Shown here: in pieces, positions 1 to 8,261 of the stretch | Numbering within the stretch: the first letter of the stretch is position 1 | Layout of the letters: each line of letters begins with the position of its first letter | Assembly (NCBI GenBank): GCA_036389835.1 | Contig: DASVWC010000010.1 | Span: 47,773-111,772 of the forward strand | Length of the DNA stretch: 64,000 bases | From: AC-37 sp036389835 | GTDB taxonomy: Bacteria; Actinomycetota; Thermoleophilia; Solirubrobacterales; Thermoleophilaceae | Reading direction: 5' to 3' | Program-made: the position numbers and the translations under genes | The notes under the pieces: model-generated | Seen by the model: the letters and a program-made list of their open reading frames with translations, nothing else | Told to the model about the DNA's origin: nothing | Database searches by the model: none

Positions 1-766
1 AGTAGGTGCCCTCGTAGGTCACGTTGTGCGCGCCCCACTCGGTGAGCTTCGGCCAGCCGGTCGTGTCGTGTGGCTGGCCGGGGTTCCCGTAGTTCAGGGC
101 GTTCTGCAGCGGCGCTCCGGACCCCTGCGGTCCCTCGACCTCGCTGCAGTCCGGCAGCGCGTAGGGGATCCCGTACGGGTGCCACGGGCGGCCGCAGTGG
201 AACTCCCCGCCGAAGTACTCGAACGTCATCCAGTGCATGTGGCCCTCGAGCAGCCCGCTCACCGCGCCGAACGGCGTGTCGCCCTTCGCAGGCGTGCCGC
301 GCGCGCTCAGCTCGGCCTCGGGGTAGTCGGCGCAGCCGGTCGCTGCCGCGAACGCGAAACGGCCGCCCGGCGCGCCGGCGAGCGCGAGCCGGGTCCCGTC
401 GTAGGCGAGGAAGCGGTCCGGCGCCGAGGCGGGCGACAGCGTGAAGGCGCCGCCGCCGGCGTCGTTGACCCGCCAGTCGGCGGCGGGGCTCGGCTCGTTG
501 GCCGGGGCCACCGATCCGCCGTCCTGGACAGCGAGGAAGGTCCGGTCGGGGAGGTAGAGCAGGTAGCTGCCGAGCGTGGTGGCCTGCATGCGCAGGCGCG
601 CGGCGCCGTCGACCGCCTTGCCGGAGCCGGCGTCCTGAATGCCGTAGCAGCCGCCGGCGAGCGAGTAGCGCGTCGGGGTCTCCGCCGCTGCGGCGGCGGG
701 CGCGGCGGCGGCGAGCAGCGCGGCGGCGAGCGCCGCGAGGGCCAGCGGCTTTGGGCCCCTCCTCAC
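1..766 (-). CDS. Secreted dipeptidase-like hydrolase, N-terminal part
   Basis: The reading frame runs off the left edge; 255 codons are visible. The GTG start at 766 is chosen because it opens an ideal signal peptide: Arg-Arg-Gly-Pro-Lys, a long Leu/Ala core and a probable cut before Glu-Thr-Pro. A later stretch reads GHMHWMTFEYFGG followed by HCGRPWHPYG and DTTGWP, a pattern I recognise from large secreted actinobacterial proteins distantly related to membrane dipeptidases and often labelled coagulation-factor-5/8-like. The His-x-His pair is probably a metal-binding start of the catalytic domain, but the rest lies outside the window. No clear Shine-Dalgarno sequence precedes the start. The family call is from memory of the motif; substrate unknown. 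Confidence 0.65.
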   Translation of the reverse strand, partial: MRRGPKPLALAALAAALLAAAAPAAAAAETPTRYSLAGGCYGIQDAGSGKAVDGAARLRMQATTLGSYLLYLPDRTFLAVQDGGSVAPANEPSPAADWRVNDAGGGAFTLSPASAPDRFLAYDGTRLALAGAPGGRFAFAAATGCADYPEAELSARGTPAKGDTPFGAVSGLLEGHMHWMTFEYFGGEFHCGRPWHPYGIPYALPDCSEVEGPQGSGAPLQNALNYGNPGQPHDTTGWPKLTEWGAHNVTYEGTY

Positions 767-902
767 AACGCGTTCACGCTAACACCCGGCGCGCTGGCGA
801 AGCGGCACACCTCCTCACCGGTTCGGGGGTTGACAGCCGGCGGGCTCGCGCACAGAGTCGAGAGCGGAACCTTTGTCTCGTCGTAGTTCGGGGGACTTAC
901 AC

Positions 903-1166
903 ATGACTCGCACTCGTTCGCGCGCGCTCGGCGCCGCCGCCGCGCTCGCACTGATCGCCGCTGCTCCAACGACGGCCGGAACCGCCGGCGCGGGCGCACC
1001 CGCTCCGATCACAGCCGCCAAGAGCTGCTCGAGCGGCTGGAAGCACGCCGTGATCGGCGGCGCCCACAAATGCCTGCGCGCCGGGCAGTTCTGCTCGAAG
1101 AGCAAGGACAGCCGCTACCACAAGTACGGCTTCCACTGCCATAACGGCAGGCTCAAGCGGAAGTAG
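903..1166 (+). CDS. Small secreted cysteine-containing protein
   Basis: The product is 87 residues. ATG 903 is preferred to the in-frame GTG at 873 because a GGGGGA tract lies about 10 nt upstream and the protein then begins with a normal signal peptide (Thr-Arg-Thr-Arg-Ser-Arg, then an Ala-rich core). The mature part has four cysteines (SCSSG, KCLR, FCSK, FHC) in the pattern C-S-S-G-x-x-H-A-V-I-G-G-A-x-K-C-L, a short domain seen at the ends of many secreted actinobacterial proteins. Two disulfides are likely. It is divergent from the gene at 1-766 and 110 bp before the operator-like palindrome at 1245. Function unknown. Confidence 0.6.
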   Translation: MTRTRSRALGAAAALALIAAAPTTAGTAGAGAPAPITAAKSCSSGWKHAVIGGAHKCLRAGQFCSKSKDSRYHKYGFHCHNGRLKRK

Positions 1167-1244
1167 GCGTCCGAGAAGACTCGTGCGGCGACACCGGGCG
1201 GCGGCTCGGCGGTATCGAGCTGCGCTCGGTGCGCGGTGTCACAC

Positions 1245-1266
1245 CTACATGCACGTATGTATGTAG
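1245..1266. promoter_or_regulatory. Operator-like imperfect palindrome
   Basis: A 22-bp inverted repeat with arms CTACAT / ATGTAG and a further matching CA/TG step; 8 of 11 symmetric positions pair. Size and TACAT/ATGTA arms resemble TetR-family operators. It ends 10 bp before the GTG chosen for the DUF2867 gene, so a bound repressor would block that gene's promoter. No TetR gene is visible in the window. Confidence 0.45.
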
Positions 1267-1276
1267 ATTGCCGGAT

Positions 1277-1867
1277 GTGAGGCTTCCGGCCAGCGAGCAC
1301 ACCTCCCGGCCCTGGCGGATCCACGAGCTCACCCGCGACTTCGAGGTCGAGGACGTCTGGGCGCTGCCGACGCCGGGCGGCCCCGGCGACTTCCCCCGGC
1401 TGGTGGAGCTGGCGGCCTCGATCGACCCGTCGCGGAGCTCCTCGCGCGCCGTCCGGGCGCTCTTCGAGGTCCGCTGGAAGGTCGGCGGGCTGCTGGGCCT
1501 GGACGACCCCGCCGCCGGTCTGGGCTCCCGTGTCCCGACGCTGCGCGACCGGCTGCCGGCGGATCTGCGCGAGGCGCCGCTCGGCCCGGAGTCCACGCTG
1601 CCGTTCACTCCGCTCTACCTGCTCGCGGACGAGTGGGCCGCCGAGGTCGCCAACCGGACCATGCACGGCGTGATGCACCTGGGCTGGGTGGAGGACGGAC
1701 ACGGCGGCCACCGCGGCCAGATGGCGGTGCTCGTGAAGCGAAACGGCCCGCTCGGGAGCGCGTACATGGCGGCGATCAGGCCGTTCCGTCATACCCTGGT
1801 GTACCCGACGCTGATGCGCGAGTTCGGCCGCGCCTGGCGCGCCACCCCGCCCCCTCTGGGCGCGTAA
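1277..1867 (+). CDS. DUF2867 family protein
   Basis: The 196-residue product contains HTSRPWRIHEL, DVWALPTPGGPGDFPRL, SRVPTLRDRLP and MHLGWV, all hallmarks I associate with DUF2867. GTG 1277 is used because homologues begin a few residues before HTSRPWRIHE; the longer frame from 1229 would read through the palindrome at 1245-1266. The conserved C-terminal segment AYMAAIRPFRHTLVYP is present, so the gene looks complete. No signal peptide or membrane span. The biochemical role of the family is not known to me; members often sit beside TetR-type regulators, which fits the operator-like site immediately upstream. Confidence 0.75.
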   Translation: MRLPASEHTSRPWRIHELTRDFEVEDVWALPTPGGPGDFPRLVELAASIDPSRSSSRAVRALFEVRWKVGGLLGLDDPAAGLGSRVPTLRDRLPADLREAPLGPESTLPFTPLYLLADEWAAEVANRTMHGVMHLGWVEDGHGGHRGQMAVLVKRNGPLGSAYMAAIRPFRHTLVYPTLMREFGRAWRATPPPLGA

Positions 1868-1962
1868 TCCCCCCCAATCGACCTGGCTCGATCGGGGCAG
1901 GCGCGCATCCCGTCCCGCACCTACGTTGGTTGGGCAGGCCCCTCTCAACCAAGGACAGCCAA

Positions 1963-2508
1963 ATGTGCCCCACTCGCCGTACCGCCCGCATCCGCAACCT
2001 CGGCGCGCTCGCCGCCGTGATCGCCGCCGTCGCCGGCGCCGCGCCGCCGACCGCATCCGCCGAATCGACCCCCGTCGCCGGCAGCTCGCAGACCTGTGTC
2101 GGCGCGACCGGCGGGTTCCTGCTCAAGGTCAACGGGTTCGGCCTGAGCTTCGCGCCGTACACCACCGCCACGACCACGTTCACGCTGTCCAACGGGGACG
2201 TCGTGACGCTCACGGCGACCACCGACCAGTACGGCACGTTCCGCACCGAGCCGTTCACGCTCGACCTGCGCGATCCGGAGGACGCCGCCCTGATCGGCAC
2301 CTGGGTGCACGAGACGGCGGTCGTCGGAGGTGTCGAGAGCAGCCTCAGCTTCACGCTCGTCGGCTGCCCGACCCAGCCCGACGGCCGGGTGGCCTGCCTC
2401 GACGGCGGCTTCGAGAGCTACCCGCAGCTCGGCTTCCTCAACCAGGGCGACTGCATCAGCTGGGTCGCTACGAACGGGAAGAACGAGCCGGGGCAGAACA
2501 CGCCGTAG
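1963..2508 (+). CDS. Hypothetical secreted protein
   Basis: The product is 181 residues from ATG 1963, with AAGGA 8 nt upstream. Residues 1-35 form a signal peptide: Arg-rich start, hydrophobic Ala/Val core, probable cleavage at ASA-ES. The mature part is rich in Thr, Gly and beta-branched residues (TTATTTFTLSNGDVVTLTATTD) and holds four cysteines in the exported part (TCVG, GCPT, ACLD, DCIS), suggesting a disulfide-bonded beta-sandwich. I do not recognise the family. It lies downstream of the DUF2867 gene after a 95-bp gap that has its own ribosome-binding site. Confidence 0.6.
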   Translation: MCPTRRTARIRNLGALAAVIAAVAGAAPPTASAESTPVAGSSQTCVGATGGFLLKVNGFGLSFAPYTTATTTFTLSNGDVVTLTATTDQYGTFRTEPFTLDLRDPEDAALIGTWVHETAVVGGVESSLSFTLVGCPTQPDGRVACLDGGFESYPQLGFLNQGDCISWVATNGKNEPGQNTP

Positions 2509-2564
2509 GCGTTCGGGAACCGGAGAGCCGCGCGGGAACCGGAGAGCGTTAGATTTCCCCCGAA

Positions 2565-3359
2565 GTGGGGTCAGGAGGAGGGCAGCGCTGGTCGACGATC
2601 CTGACGGCGCTGCCCGGCGTGGCGGCGGTCTTCCTCGGTGCGCTCTACGCGATCGGAGCGCTGCTGACGATGGCGGACCTCCGCGGCGCCGGGCTGCGCG
2701 TGAGGGACACGATGCCGCTGATCCCGATCGAGGACCTGCTCGCGCGCGGCATCGGCACGGCCATCTTCCTCAGCGGACTGCTCGCGATAGCGGCGCTCGA
2801 GCTCGCCGCCCGGGCGGCGCTCGAGCGCGACGACGCCGATCCGCTGGGCCTGATGCTGTGGCTCACGCTGCTCGTGATCGGGTGCGGCGCCGCGGTCACC
2901 GCGATCGTCACCGTCCCCTGGATCCTCGCGGCGAGCATCTGCGCAGCGATCGTCGTGTTCTTCGGCGCCCAGTGGCTGATCGGAAGCTGGACGCCCTGGC
3001 TGGCGGCGCTCGTGATCGTGACCGGCCTCGCGATCGACAACCTGGCCGCGCCTGCCCCGCTGCCGCGGGCCGCCCTCGCGATCGAGAACGCCCCGCCGAT
3101 GAGCGGCGGGCTGATCGCCGTCAACGAAGGCGCCTGGTACCTCGCCGGCGACGGATCGGTCGAGGTGGTGGGTGACGGCCGGGTCGAGTCGGCGAGCGTG
3201 GCCTCCGAGGAGCGCGGCTCGCCGGCGGACTCACCCGTCGAGATCTCGAAGCTCTTCTGGATCGCCGTCGTCGCGATCGCCGGGTTCTTCGTCTGGGGAA
3301 CGAAGGACGTCTGGGATAACTACAGCGATGCCCGGAAGAAGAAGGAGAAGGGCGGGTAG
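2565..3359 (+). CDS. Hypothetical multi-pass membrane protein
   Basis: The 264-residue product starts at GTG 2565. Hydrophobic segments occur near residues 13-35 and 60-82, two between about 95 and 150, and one near the C-terminus before WGTKDVWDNY and a lysine-rich tail ending KKKEKGG. The segment between the fourth and last span (about 165-230) is polar. No motif identifies a function. It is 7 bp upstream of the P450 gene on the same strand, so co-transcription is likely. Confidence 0.6.
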   Translation: MGSGGGQRWSTILTALPGVAAVFLGALYAIGALLTMADLRGAGLRVRDTMPLIPIEDLLARGIGTAIFLSGLLAIAALELAARAALERDDADPLGLMLWLTLLVIGCGAAVTAIVTVPWILAASICAAIVVFFGAQWLIGSWTPWLAALVIVTGLAIDNLAAPAPLPRAALAIENAPPMSGGLIAVNEGAWYLAGDGSVEVVGDGRVESASVASEERGSPADSPVEISKLFWIAVVAIAGFFVWGTKDVWDNYSDARKKKEKGG

Positions 3360-3366
3360 CCGGAGC

Positions 3367-4716
3367 ATGACAGCGCTCCCACCCGGCCCGCGCGCGCCGG
3401 CGCCGATCACGACGGCCCAGTTCGCTCGCCGCCCGCTCGATTCCCTGCGGCGCTGGCACAGCCGCTTCGGCGACGTCTTCACCGTCCGCTACCTGGGCTT
3501 CGGCACGGGCGTCTACGTCGCCGAACCCGACGCGATCCGCGGGCTCTTGACCGGCGACCAGTCCGACCTGCTGGCCGGCGAGGCGAACTCGATCCTCGAG
3601 CCGGTGCTCGGGAAGCGCTCGGTCCTGGTGCTCGACGGGCCCGAGCACCTGAGGCAGCGGAAGCTGCTGCTGCCGCCGTTTCAGGGATCGCGCGTCGCCG
3701 CCTTTCGCACGATCATCCGCGACGTCGCCGGGCGCGCGGTCGACCGCTGGCAGCCGGGCGAGCGGCTGGTCGTCCGCGAGCGCATGCGCGCGCTCACGTT
3801 CGAGGTGATCTGCCACGCCGTGTTCGGGGTGACCGAGCCGGCTCGCGTCGAGCGTTTGCGCACCGCGCTCAGCGCGGTCATCGACACCGGCTCGATCCTG
3901 ATGGCCGTCCCAGTGGCGCGGACCGACCTCGGCCGCCTGAGCCCCGGCGGGCGCCTGGCGCGCAGGCTCCGCGCGGCCGACGGGCTCCTGTACGAGGAGA
4001 TCGCGCGGCGGCGCGCCGAGCCGGACCTCGCCGAGCGCACCGACGTGCTGTCGCTACTGCTCCAGGCGCGCGACGAGGAGGGCCGGGCGATGACCGACGC
4101 CGAGCTGCGCGACGAGCTGTTCACGATGCTCGCGGCGGGCCACGAGACGACGGCCACCGGACTCGCCTTCGCCATCGAGCTGCTGCTGCGAAATCCCGCG
4201 GTGCTCGCGCGACTTCGCGAGGCGATCGAGTCGGACGACGACGACTACCTCGACGCCGTCGGCAAGGAGACCCTGCGCATGCGCCCGGTGATCGACGCCG
4301 CCGAGCGCACGCTGACCAAGTCCCGGACGGTGGCGGGCTGGGAGCTCCCGCCCGGGGTCAAGGTCTATCCGGCGATCGCGCTCGTGCATCATCGCGCCGA
4401 CCTCTATCCCGAGCCGGACGCGTTCCGGCCGGAGCGGTTCAGCGACGAGGGCGCCGAGTCGTACTCGTGGCTGCCGTTCGGCGGCGGGATCCGGCGCTGC
4501 ATCGGCGCGGCGCTGGCTCAGGCGGAGATGGCCGAGGTGCTGCGCGTCGTCGCGTCGCGCGTGGAGCTCGCGCCGCTGCGAGCGGAACCCGACCCGGTGG
4601 TGCTGCGCGGGATCACGCTGGTCCCGCGGTTCGGCGTGCCGGTGCGTGTGGTCCGCCGGCGCGAGCGTCCTCGGCGACTGACGGGTGCGCAGCTCACCCC
4701 TGGTTCTCGGCCCTGA
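3367..4716 (+). CDS. Cytochrome P450
   Basis: This is a 449-residue heme-thiolate monooxygenase of typical soluble bacterial length. ATG 3367 begins MTALPPGPRAP, the usual proline-rich P450 N-terminus. Visible motifs: I-helix AGHETT at 257-262, the K-helix ExxR in KETLRMRP, the PERF element and the heme loop FGGGIRRCIG at 371-380 with Cys378 as the axial ligand. All catalytic elements are intact. No ferredoxin or ferredoxin reductase gene lies nearby, so electrons must come from elsewhere; substrate unknown. It follows the membrane protein by 7 bp, and its 3' end overlaps the convergent VOC gene by 23 bp. Confidence 0.92.
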   Translation: MTALPPGPRAPAPITTAQFARRPLDSLRRWHSRFGDVFTVRYLGFGTGVYVAEPDAIRGLLTGDQSDLLAGEANSILEPVLGKRSVLVLDGPEHLRQRKLLLPPFQGSRVAAFRTIIRDVAGRAVDRWQPGERLVVRERMRALTFEVICHAVFGVTEPARVERLRTALSAVIDTGSILMAVPVARTDLGRLSPGGRLARRLRAADGLLYEEIARRRAEPDLAERTDVLSLLLQARDEEGRAMTDAELRDELFTMLAAGHETTATGLAFAIELLLRNPAVLARLREAIESDDDDYLDAVGKETLRMRPVIDAAERTLTKSRTVAGWELPPGVKVYPAIALVHHRADLYPEPDAFRPERFSDEGAESYSWLPFGGGIRRCIGAALAQAEMAEVLRVVASRVELAPLRAEPDPVVLRGITLVPRFGVPVRVVRRRERPRRLTGAQLTPGSRP

Positions 4717-5155
4717 GCTGCGCCGGGTCGGGCACCTCGATCGGCCCCTCCTTCGGCGTGCCGATCCGCAGGTGATTGCCGAACGGGTCGCGCAGCCCGC
4801 AGTCGGTCCCGTAGAAGCGCTCGGTCGGCTCCTCGGTGAACTCGACTCCGCCGGCGACGAGCTCCTCGTAGGTTCTGTGGACGTCGTCCACGGCGATGAT
4901 GGCGGCCACCCCCATCGCCCCCTTGGTCACCAGCTCGCGGATCTGCTCGGCCGTGGCGTCGTCGTGCGCGGGCGGGCCGGGCTTCTCCAGCAGGAGCTGG
5001 TGGCCGGGGTCATCCGGGAAGTTGACGGTCAACCAGCGCATGAAACCGAGGTCGGCGTCGGTGTTCACCTCGAAGCCGAGCTTCCCGACGTAGAAGTCCA
5101 GCGCCTCGTCCTGGTCGAGTACGAAGACCTGTGTGTGAGTGATCTTGCTTGGCAT
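4694..5155 (-). CDS. VOC/glyoxalase superfamily protein
   Basis: The 153-residue protein has the vicinal-oxygen-chelate pattern: ITHTQVFVLDQDEALDFYVGKLGFEV at the start, then DDVHRTYEELVAGGVEF and DPFGNHLRIG near the C-terminus. ATG 5155 (Met-Pro-Ser-Lys-Ile) is preferred to the upstream in-frame codon at 5197, which lies inside the AraC gene. A TAGCCT -10-like hexamer sits 7 nt before this ATG. The gene is 10 bp downstream of the AraC-type regulator, so they form a likely pair. These proteins bind a divalent metal or small ligands such as antibiotics; no substrate can be deduced. Confidence 0.85.
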   Translation of the reverse strand: MPSKITHTQVFVLDQDEALDFYVGKLGFEVNTDADLGFMRWLTVNFPDDPGHQLLLEKPGPPAHDDATAEQIRELVTKGAMGVAAIIAVDDVHRTYEELVAGGVEFTEEPTERFYGTDCGLRDPFGNHLRIGTPKEGPIEVPDPAQLRAENQG

Positions 5156-5165
5156 GAGCGGCAGG

Positions 5166-5591
5166 CTAATTGCCGCTCGGCGTCCTCGCTTCTCCAAAAC
5201 TGCTCGGTCTCGTCCACGCCTTCGCGAAGCAGGCCGGCACGGCCTTCAGGTCGGCGGCGCGCCAGCGATAGGTGGTCGGCGGCTCGCCGACGATGGCGGT
5301 GAACGTCCGGCTGAACGTCCCGAGACTGGTGAAGCCGACGTCGAAGCAGATCTCCGTCACGCTGCGCTCGGTCTCGCGCAGGAGGAACATCGCGCGCTCG
5401 ACCCGTCGGCGCTGGAGGTAGCGGTGCGGCGTCTCGCCGAACGTGGCTCGAAAGACGCGGATGAAGTGCGACTCCGAGACGAACGCGATCCGCGCCAGGC
5501 TGGCGACGTCGAGCGGCTTCGCGTAGTCGCGGTCCATCGCGTCACGGGCACGCAGCATGCGCCGGTTGGAGTCCTCGACGGCTCGGCTCAC
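5166..5591 (-). CDS. AraC-type transcriptional regulator
   Basis: This 141-residue protein is almost only an AraC DNA-binding domain. It has two helix-turn-helix units, the first around LARIAFVSESHFIRVFRATFG and the second around TEICFDVGFTSLGTFSRTFTAIVG, with the conserved P-x-x-Y-R end (PPTTYRW). There is no N-terminal ligand-binding domain, so it may respond to partner proteins or act constitutively. The start is GTG 5591 with GGGAGG directly in front. It is 10 bp upstream of the VOC gene and probably controls it. Confidence 0.85.
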   Translation of the reverse strand: MSRAVEDSNRRMLRARDAMDRDYAKPLDVASLARIAFVSESHFIRVFRATFGETPHRYLQRRRVERAMFLLRETERSVTEICFDVGFTSLGTFSRTFTAIVGEPPTTYRWRAADLKAVPACFAKAWTRPSSFGEARTPSGN

Positions 5592-5603
5592 CTCCCGATG
5601 ATC

Positions 5604-6690
5604 TCAGGCCGCGTTGCGGCCCAGGATCGAAGTCGAGCGGGTGCAGCATCTCGCGTCGAGCCTCTCGATCGCCGCGGCGGAGTCGGGCGCGAGCAGGCGG
5701 TCGAACGCTTGGAGGAACACCCTGCCCCACACCTCGAGATCGATGCCGGCGAAGCTGGTCGTCGCCGGCTGGGCCGGGGTTCCGTCTGGCCCGTACGCGT
5801 GGATCTCCACGTCGCCGCCGACCAACTGCGTCGCGAGCGGCCTGCGCGCGAAGTAGACCGGCGCGCCGGCCGCGTCCCCGCTGGCGTTCGCGAAGCTCAC
5901 GGAGACCCCCTCGCTCGAGCTCCACTTCAGCGCCCAGAGGCCGCCCGGCGCCGACGGATCGGCGGTGAGGACCTTGAGCGCGCCGCCGGACCCGTCGAAG
6001 CCCTCGAACGCGGCCTCGAACCCGAGCGCCCAGTCGCGCAGTCCGGTGGGGGGCGGGGTCCCTGCGGGGGCGAGCCTCGGCGGAACCGGGGACGTCGCGG
6101 ACGAGCGCCCGTCCGGGGGGCTCGGGCGAGGCTGACTCGGGCGGCACCTCGCGCGCGACCTCGATCGCGACCCACACGGGGAACAGGTCCTCGGCGATGT
6201 GCGTGGCGCAGGAGACCGGCACGGCCGCGGTCAGATCGATCGGGGCGGGCGGGACACCGGGCGTCTCCGGGTCGAGACTCGCCAGGATCGCGCTGACGAG
6301 CTCCACGAGCTCCGCGTCGAGGCCAGCCGCCGAGGCCGGCGACACCGGGCCCTCGGCGAGCGAAGTGGTGACCGAGACGGTCGTGCGCGGGTCGGTCAGC
6401 TGGTCACGGACGACTCGGTAGGACGCCAGCGCCGCGGTCGCGTCGCCCGCCTGCCCCGGTCGAACGCGACCTCGAGCCGAAGCGTCGCACTGCCGCTCGC
6501 GCCGGGCAGGAGCTCGTAGCTCGTAGCCACGCCAGGCCACTCGTGGATCGGCGAGGACGGGTCGAGGTTGGAGGCGTGCATCCCGAGCGACTCCCGCGCG
6601 CGGCGGCGTCACTGGCGAGCGTGACGTTCGAGCGTACCGTCGTGCGAGGCGGGGGGTCGGGGGCAGCCTTCTGGGACGGGATCCGCGACG
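5604..6690 (-). pseudogene. Frameshifted gene of unknown family
   Basis: Coding sequence can be followed across several frames: NVTLASDAAAR around 6620, MHASNLDPSSPIHEWPG from 6581, then a shift near 6450 to GDATAALASYRVVRDQL and ...CATHIAEDLFPVWVAIEVAREV, and a last shift to SFANASGDAAGAPVYFARRPL, ending at 5604. Each piece has normal codon bias only in its own frame, and together they read as one protein of about 350 residues. The shift at 6450 lies in a GGGGCAGGCGGG run. I do not recognise the family. Either several indels killed the gene or the assembly contains base errors here. Confidence 0.5.
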
Positions 6691-6698
6691 GCCTGGCG

Positions 6699-7153
6699 TC
6701 AGCGCCGGCGGCCCCGCAACCAGTCGAGTCCGAGCAGCAGCGTCCGCCGCGGCCCGAGCTGGCGCATCAGGTCGCTGTTGTCCGAGGCGCTCCAATCCTC
6801 GACGATCTCGCCGTCGCGGATGTGGCTGATGGTGATCCCCATAGCCGCAGCGGCCAGCCGCGGTTGCGCCCCTCGGCCGTCCAGCGCGAGACGACTCGGT
6901 CGCCCTCGGCCACCTGGTCCTCGACCCGGATGCGCGGGTCCCCGTCGCGGAAGACCAGCTGGTAGAGGGCGAGCGACTTCTCGATCCCATCATGGCCGCG
7001 ATAGTCGCGGGCGTTGACGTGGTCGAGGAAATCGCGGCCGTAGACACCGGCGGCTGCCGAGGGATCCGCCTTCGAGCAGACCTCCTCGAGCGCGTGGCGG
7101 GCGAGGGCCCGCTCGTCGGTCCCGGGCGCGGTGTGGGTTCCGGTCTCAGCCAT
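6699..7153 (-). pseudogene. SnoaL-like (NTF2-fold) protein, frameshifted
   Basis: From ATG 7153 the sequence reads as a SnoaL-like polyketide-cyclase/NTF2-fold protein: ALEEVCSKADPSAAAGVYGRDFLDHVNARDYRGHDGI and FRDGDPRIRVEDQVAEGDRVVSRWTAEG. Near 6843 the frame breaks in a CTATGGGGATC run; the expected C-terminal half continues in another frame as GITISHIRDGEIVEDWSASD and stops at 6699. The intact protein would be about 150 residues. Its start overlaps the 3' end of the MFS remnant, so the two were translationally coupled. Decay or a sequencing indel are both possible. Confidence 0.65.
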
Positions 7154-7830
7154 GGCCGACCACGGCGGAGTCTACGGAGGGCGCATCGCGCTCGGCCAGA
7201 GGCCCTCGCTCCGCGTCGAGGTCGAGCGCGACCCAGATACCCGAGGCCGCGGTGAGGCCCGCGACGATCGCTATCGCGCCACCGAATCCGAGCAGGTCGG
7301 CACCGATGCCGGCCAGCAAGCCGCCACGACATACCGGAGTCGCGCCAGAAGCGGTACACCCCCACGACCGGCGCCCGCGCGCCCGGACTCACGTGGTCGG
7401 AGATCGCCGCGATCAGCGTCGGGTAGGCCAGTGCGGTTCCGAGGCCCGACAGCACCGAGGCGACGATGAGCGGCTTGCGCCCGACCCGATCCGACCATGC
7501 GCCAGTCGCGATCTGCGCCAGACCCCAGATCGCCGGGCAGATCCCGGCGACCAAGCCGATCGCTCCGACACCGGCACCGTGCGCGGCGAGGTAGAGCGGG
7601 ACGAGCCTCCACGCAAGCGCGTCGTTGAGGTTGTTCACGAGCCCCGCCTGTGAGCAGGGCGCGCAAGTCGGGACGCCGCAGGCTCGCGTCGATCAGCGCC
7701 TCGCGCAGCGACGGCGACGTGCCCGCCCGTGTCGCGGACGAAGACGACGAACAGCACCAGCGCCAGAGCCGCGATGACCGCCCCGGCGACCACGAGCGCG
7801 TCGCGCGGCGCGAAGTGGGCGGGCGAGTCA
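7145..7830 (-). pseudogene. MFS transporter remnant (C-terminal half, frameshifted)
   Basis: The region reads as the second half of a major facilitator transporter: LVNNLNDALAWRLVPLYLAAHG, AQIATGAWSDRVGRKPLIV, LAYPTLIAAISDHV and VYRFWRDSG, then in other frames LLGFGGAIAIVAGLTAASG, stopping at 7145. The SDRVGRKPL loop is the classic MFS signature. At least two or three frame changes are needed (near 7660, 7335 and 7310), and no N-terminal half exists: upstream at 7831-7965 is only an unrelated open stretch (VYFLVYFTELRAEELSG-like) and then the divergent carrier-protein gene. The truncation lies exactly at the edge of the biosynthetic island. Confidence 0.65.
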
Positions 7831-7991
7831 GCCGCTCACCCCCGCCGCCACTGCGACGCCGCCGTAGCGTTCGGCCTCGTCCAGGTCGGAGATCCTGCCC
7901 CGTAGCGAGCCGCTCAGCTCCTCGGCGCGAAGCTCCGTGAAGTACACCAAGAAGACGTAGACTGCCACGATTGGCGGCAGTGGGCTGGGAA

Positions 7992-8261
7992 ATGGGCGAG
8001 GCGGGCGTCGACATTGACCGGATCGTGTCGGTCGTGCTGGACGCATGGGTCGAGGAGCTCGGGCACGGGGACTTCGGCCTCGAGGACAACTTCTTCGCCG
8101 TCGGTGGTCACTCGATCCGGGGGGTGAGGGTGATGAAGAAGGTCGCCGACTCGCTCGGCACGCGGCTGCCCCCGCGCCTGCTCTTCAAGAACCCGACGGT
8201 GACCGAGCTCGCAGGCTCGATCGCGCTCCACCTGCGGGCGACGCCACATGGCTCCGCCTGA
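7992..8261 (+). CDS. Discrete acyl/peptidyl carrier protein
   Basis: The product is an 89-residue stand-alone carrier domain. The phosphopantetheine site is FFAVGGHSIRG with Ser41 (counted from ATG 7992); DNFF before and PRLLFKNPTVTELA after are standard carrier helices. An in-frame TTG at 7971 is the alternative start. It overlaps the next synthetase gene by 14 bp, so they are co-translated. A free carrier beside a C-first synthetase suggests it holds the starter unit that the condensation domain of the next protein takes up. The stand-alone adenylation protein at 17259-18878 is a candidate to load it; that link is inferred. Confidence 0.85.
   Translation: MGEAGVDIDRIVSVVLDAWVEELGHGDFGLEDNFFAVGGHSIRGVRVMKKVADSLGTRLPPRLLFKNPTVTELAGSIALHLRATPHGSA

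Noticed and set aside
26..886. A plus-strand open frame over the left edge
   Set aside because: The minus strand encodes a signal peptide and a recognisable hydrolase motif here; the plus frame is low-complexity Arg/Ala/Gly.
5542..7638. A 698-codon minus-strand open frame
   Set aside because: It stitches together an MFS fragment, out-of-frame Arg-rich sequence and parts of two other genes; only pieces show real protein character. Annotated as separate pseudogenes.
7831..7965. A short minus-strand frame with a hydrophobic start (VYVFLVYFTELRAEELSG)
   Set aside because: Too short, no start site and no family match; mentioned only as the sequence upstream of the truncated transporter.
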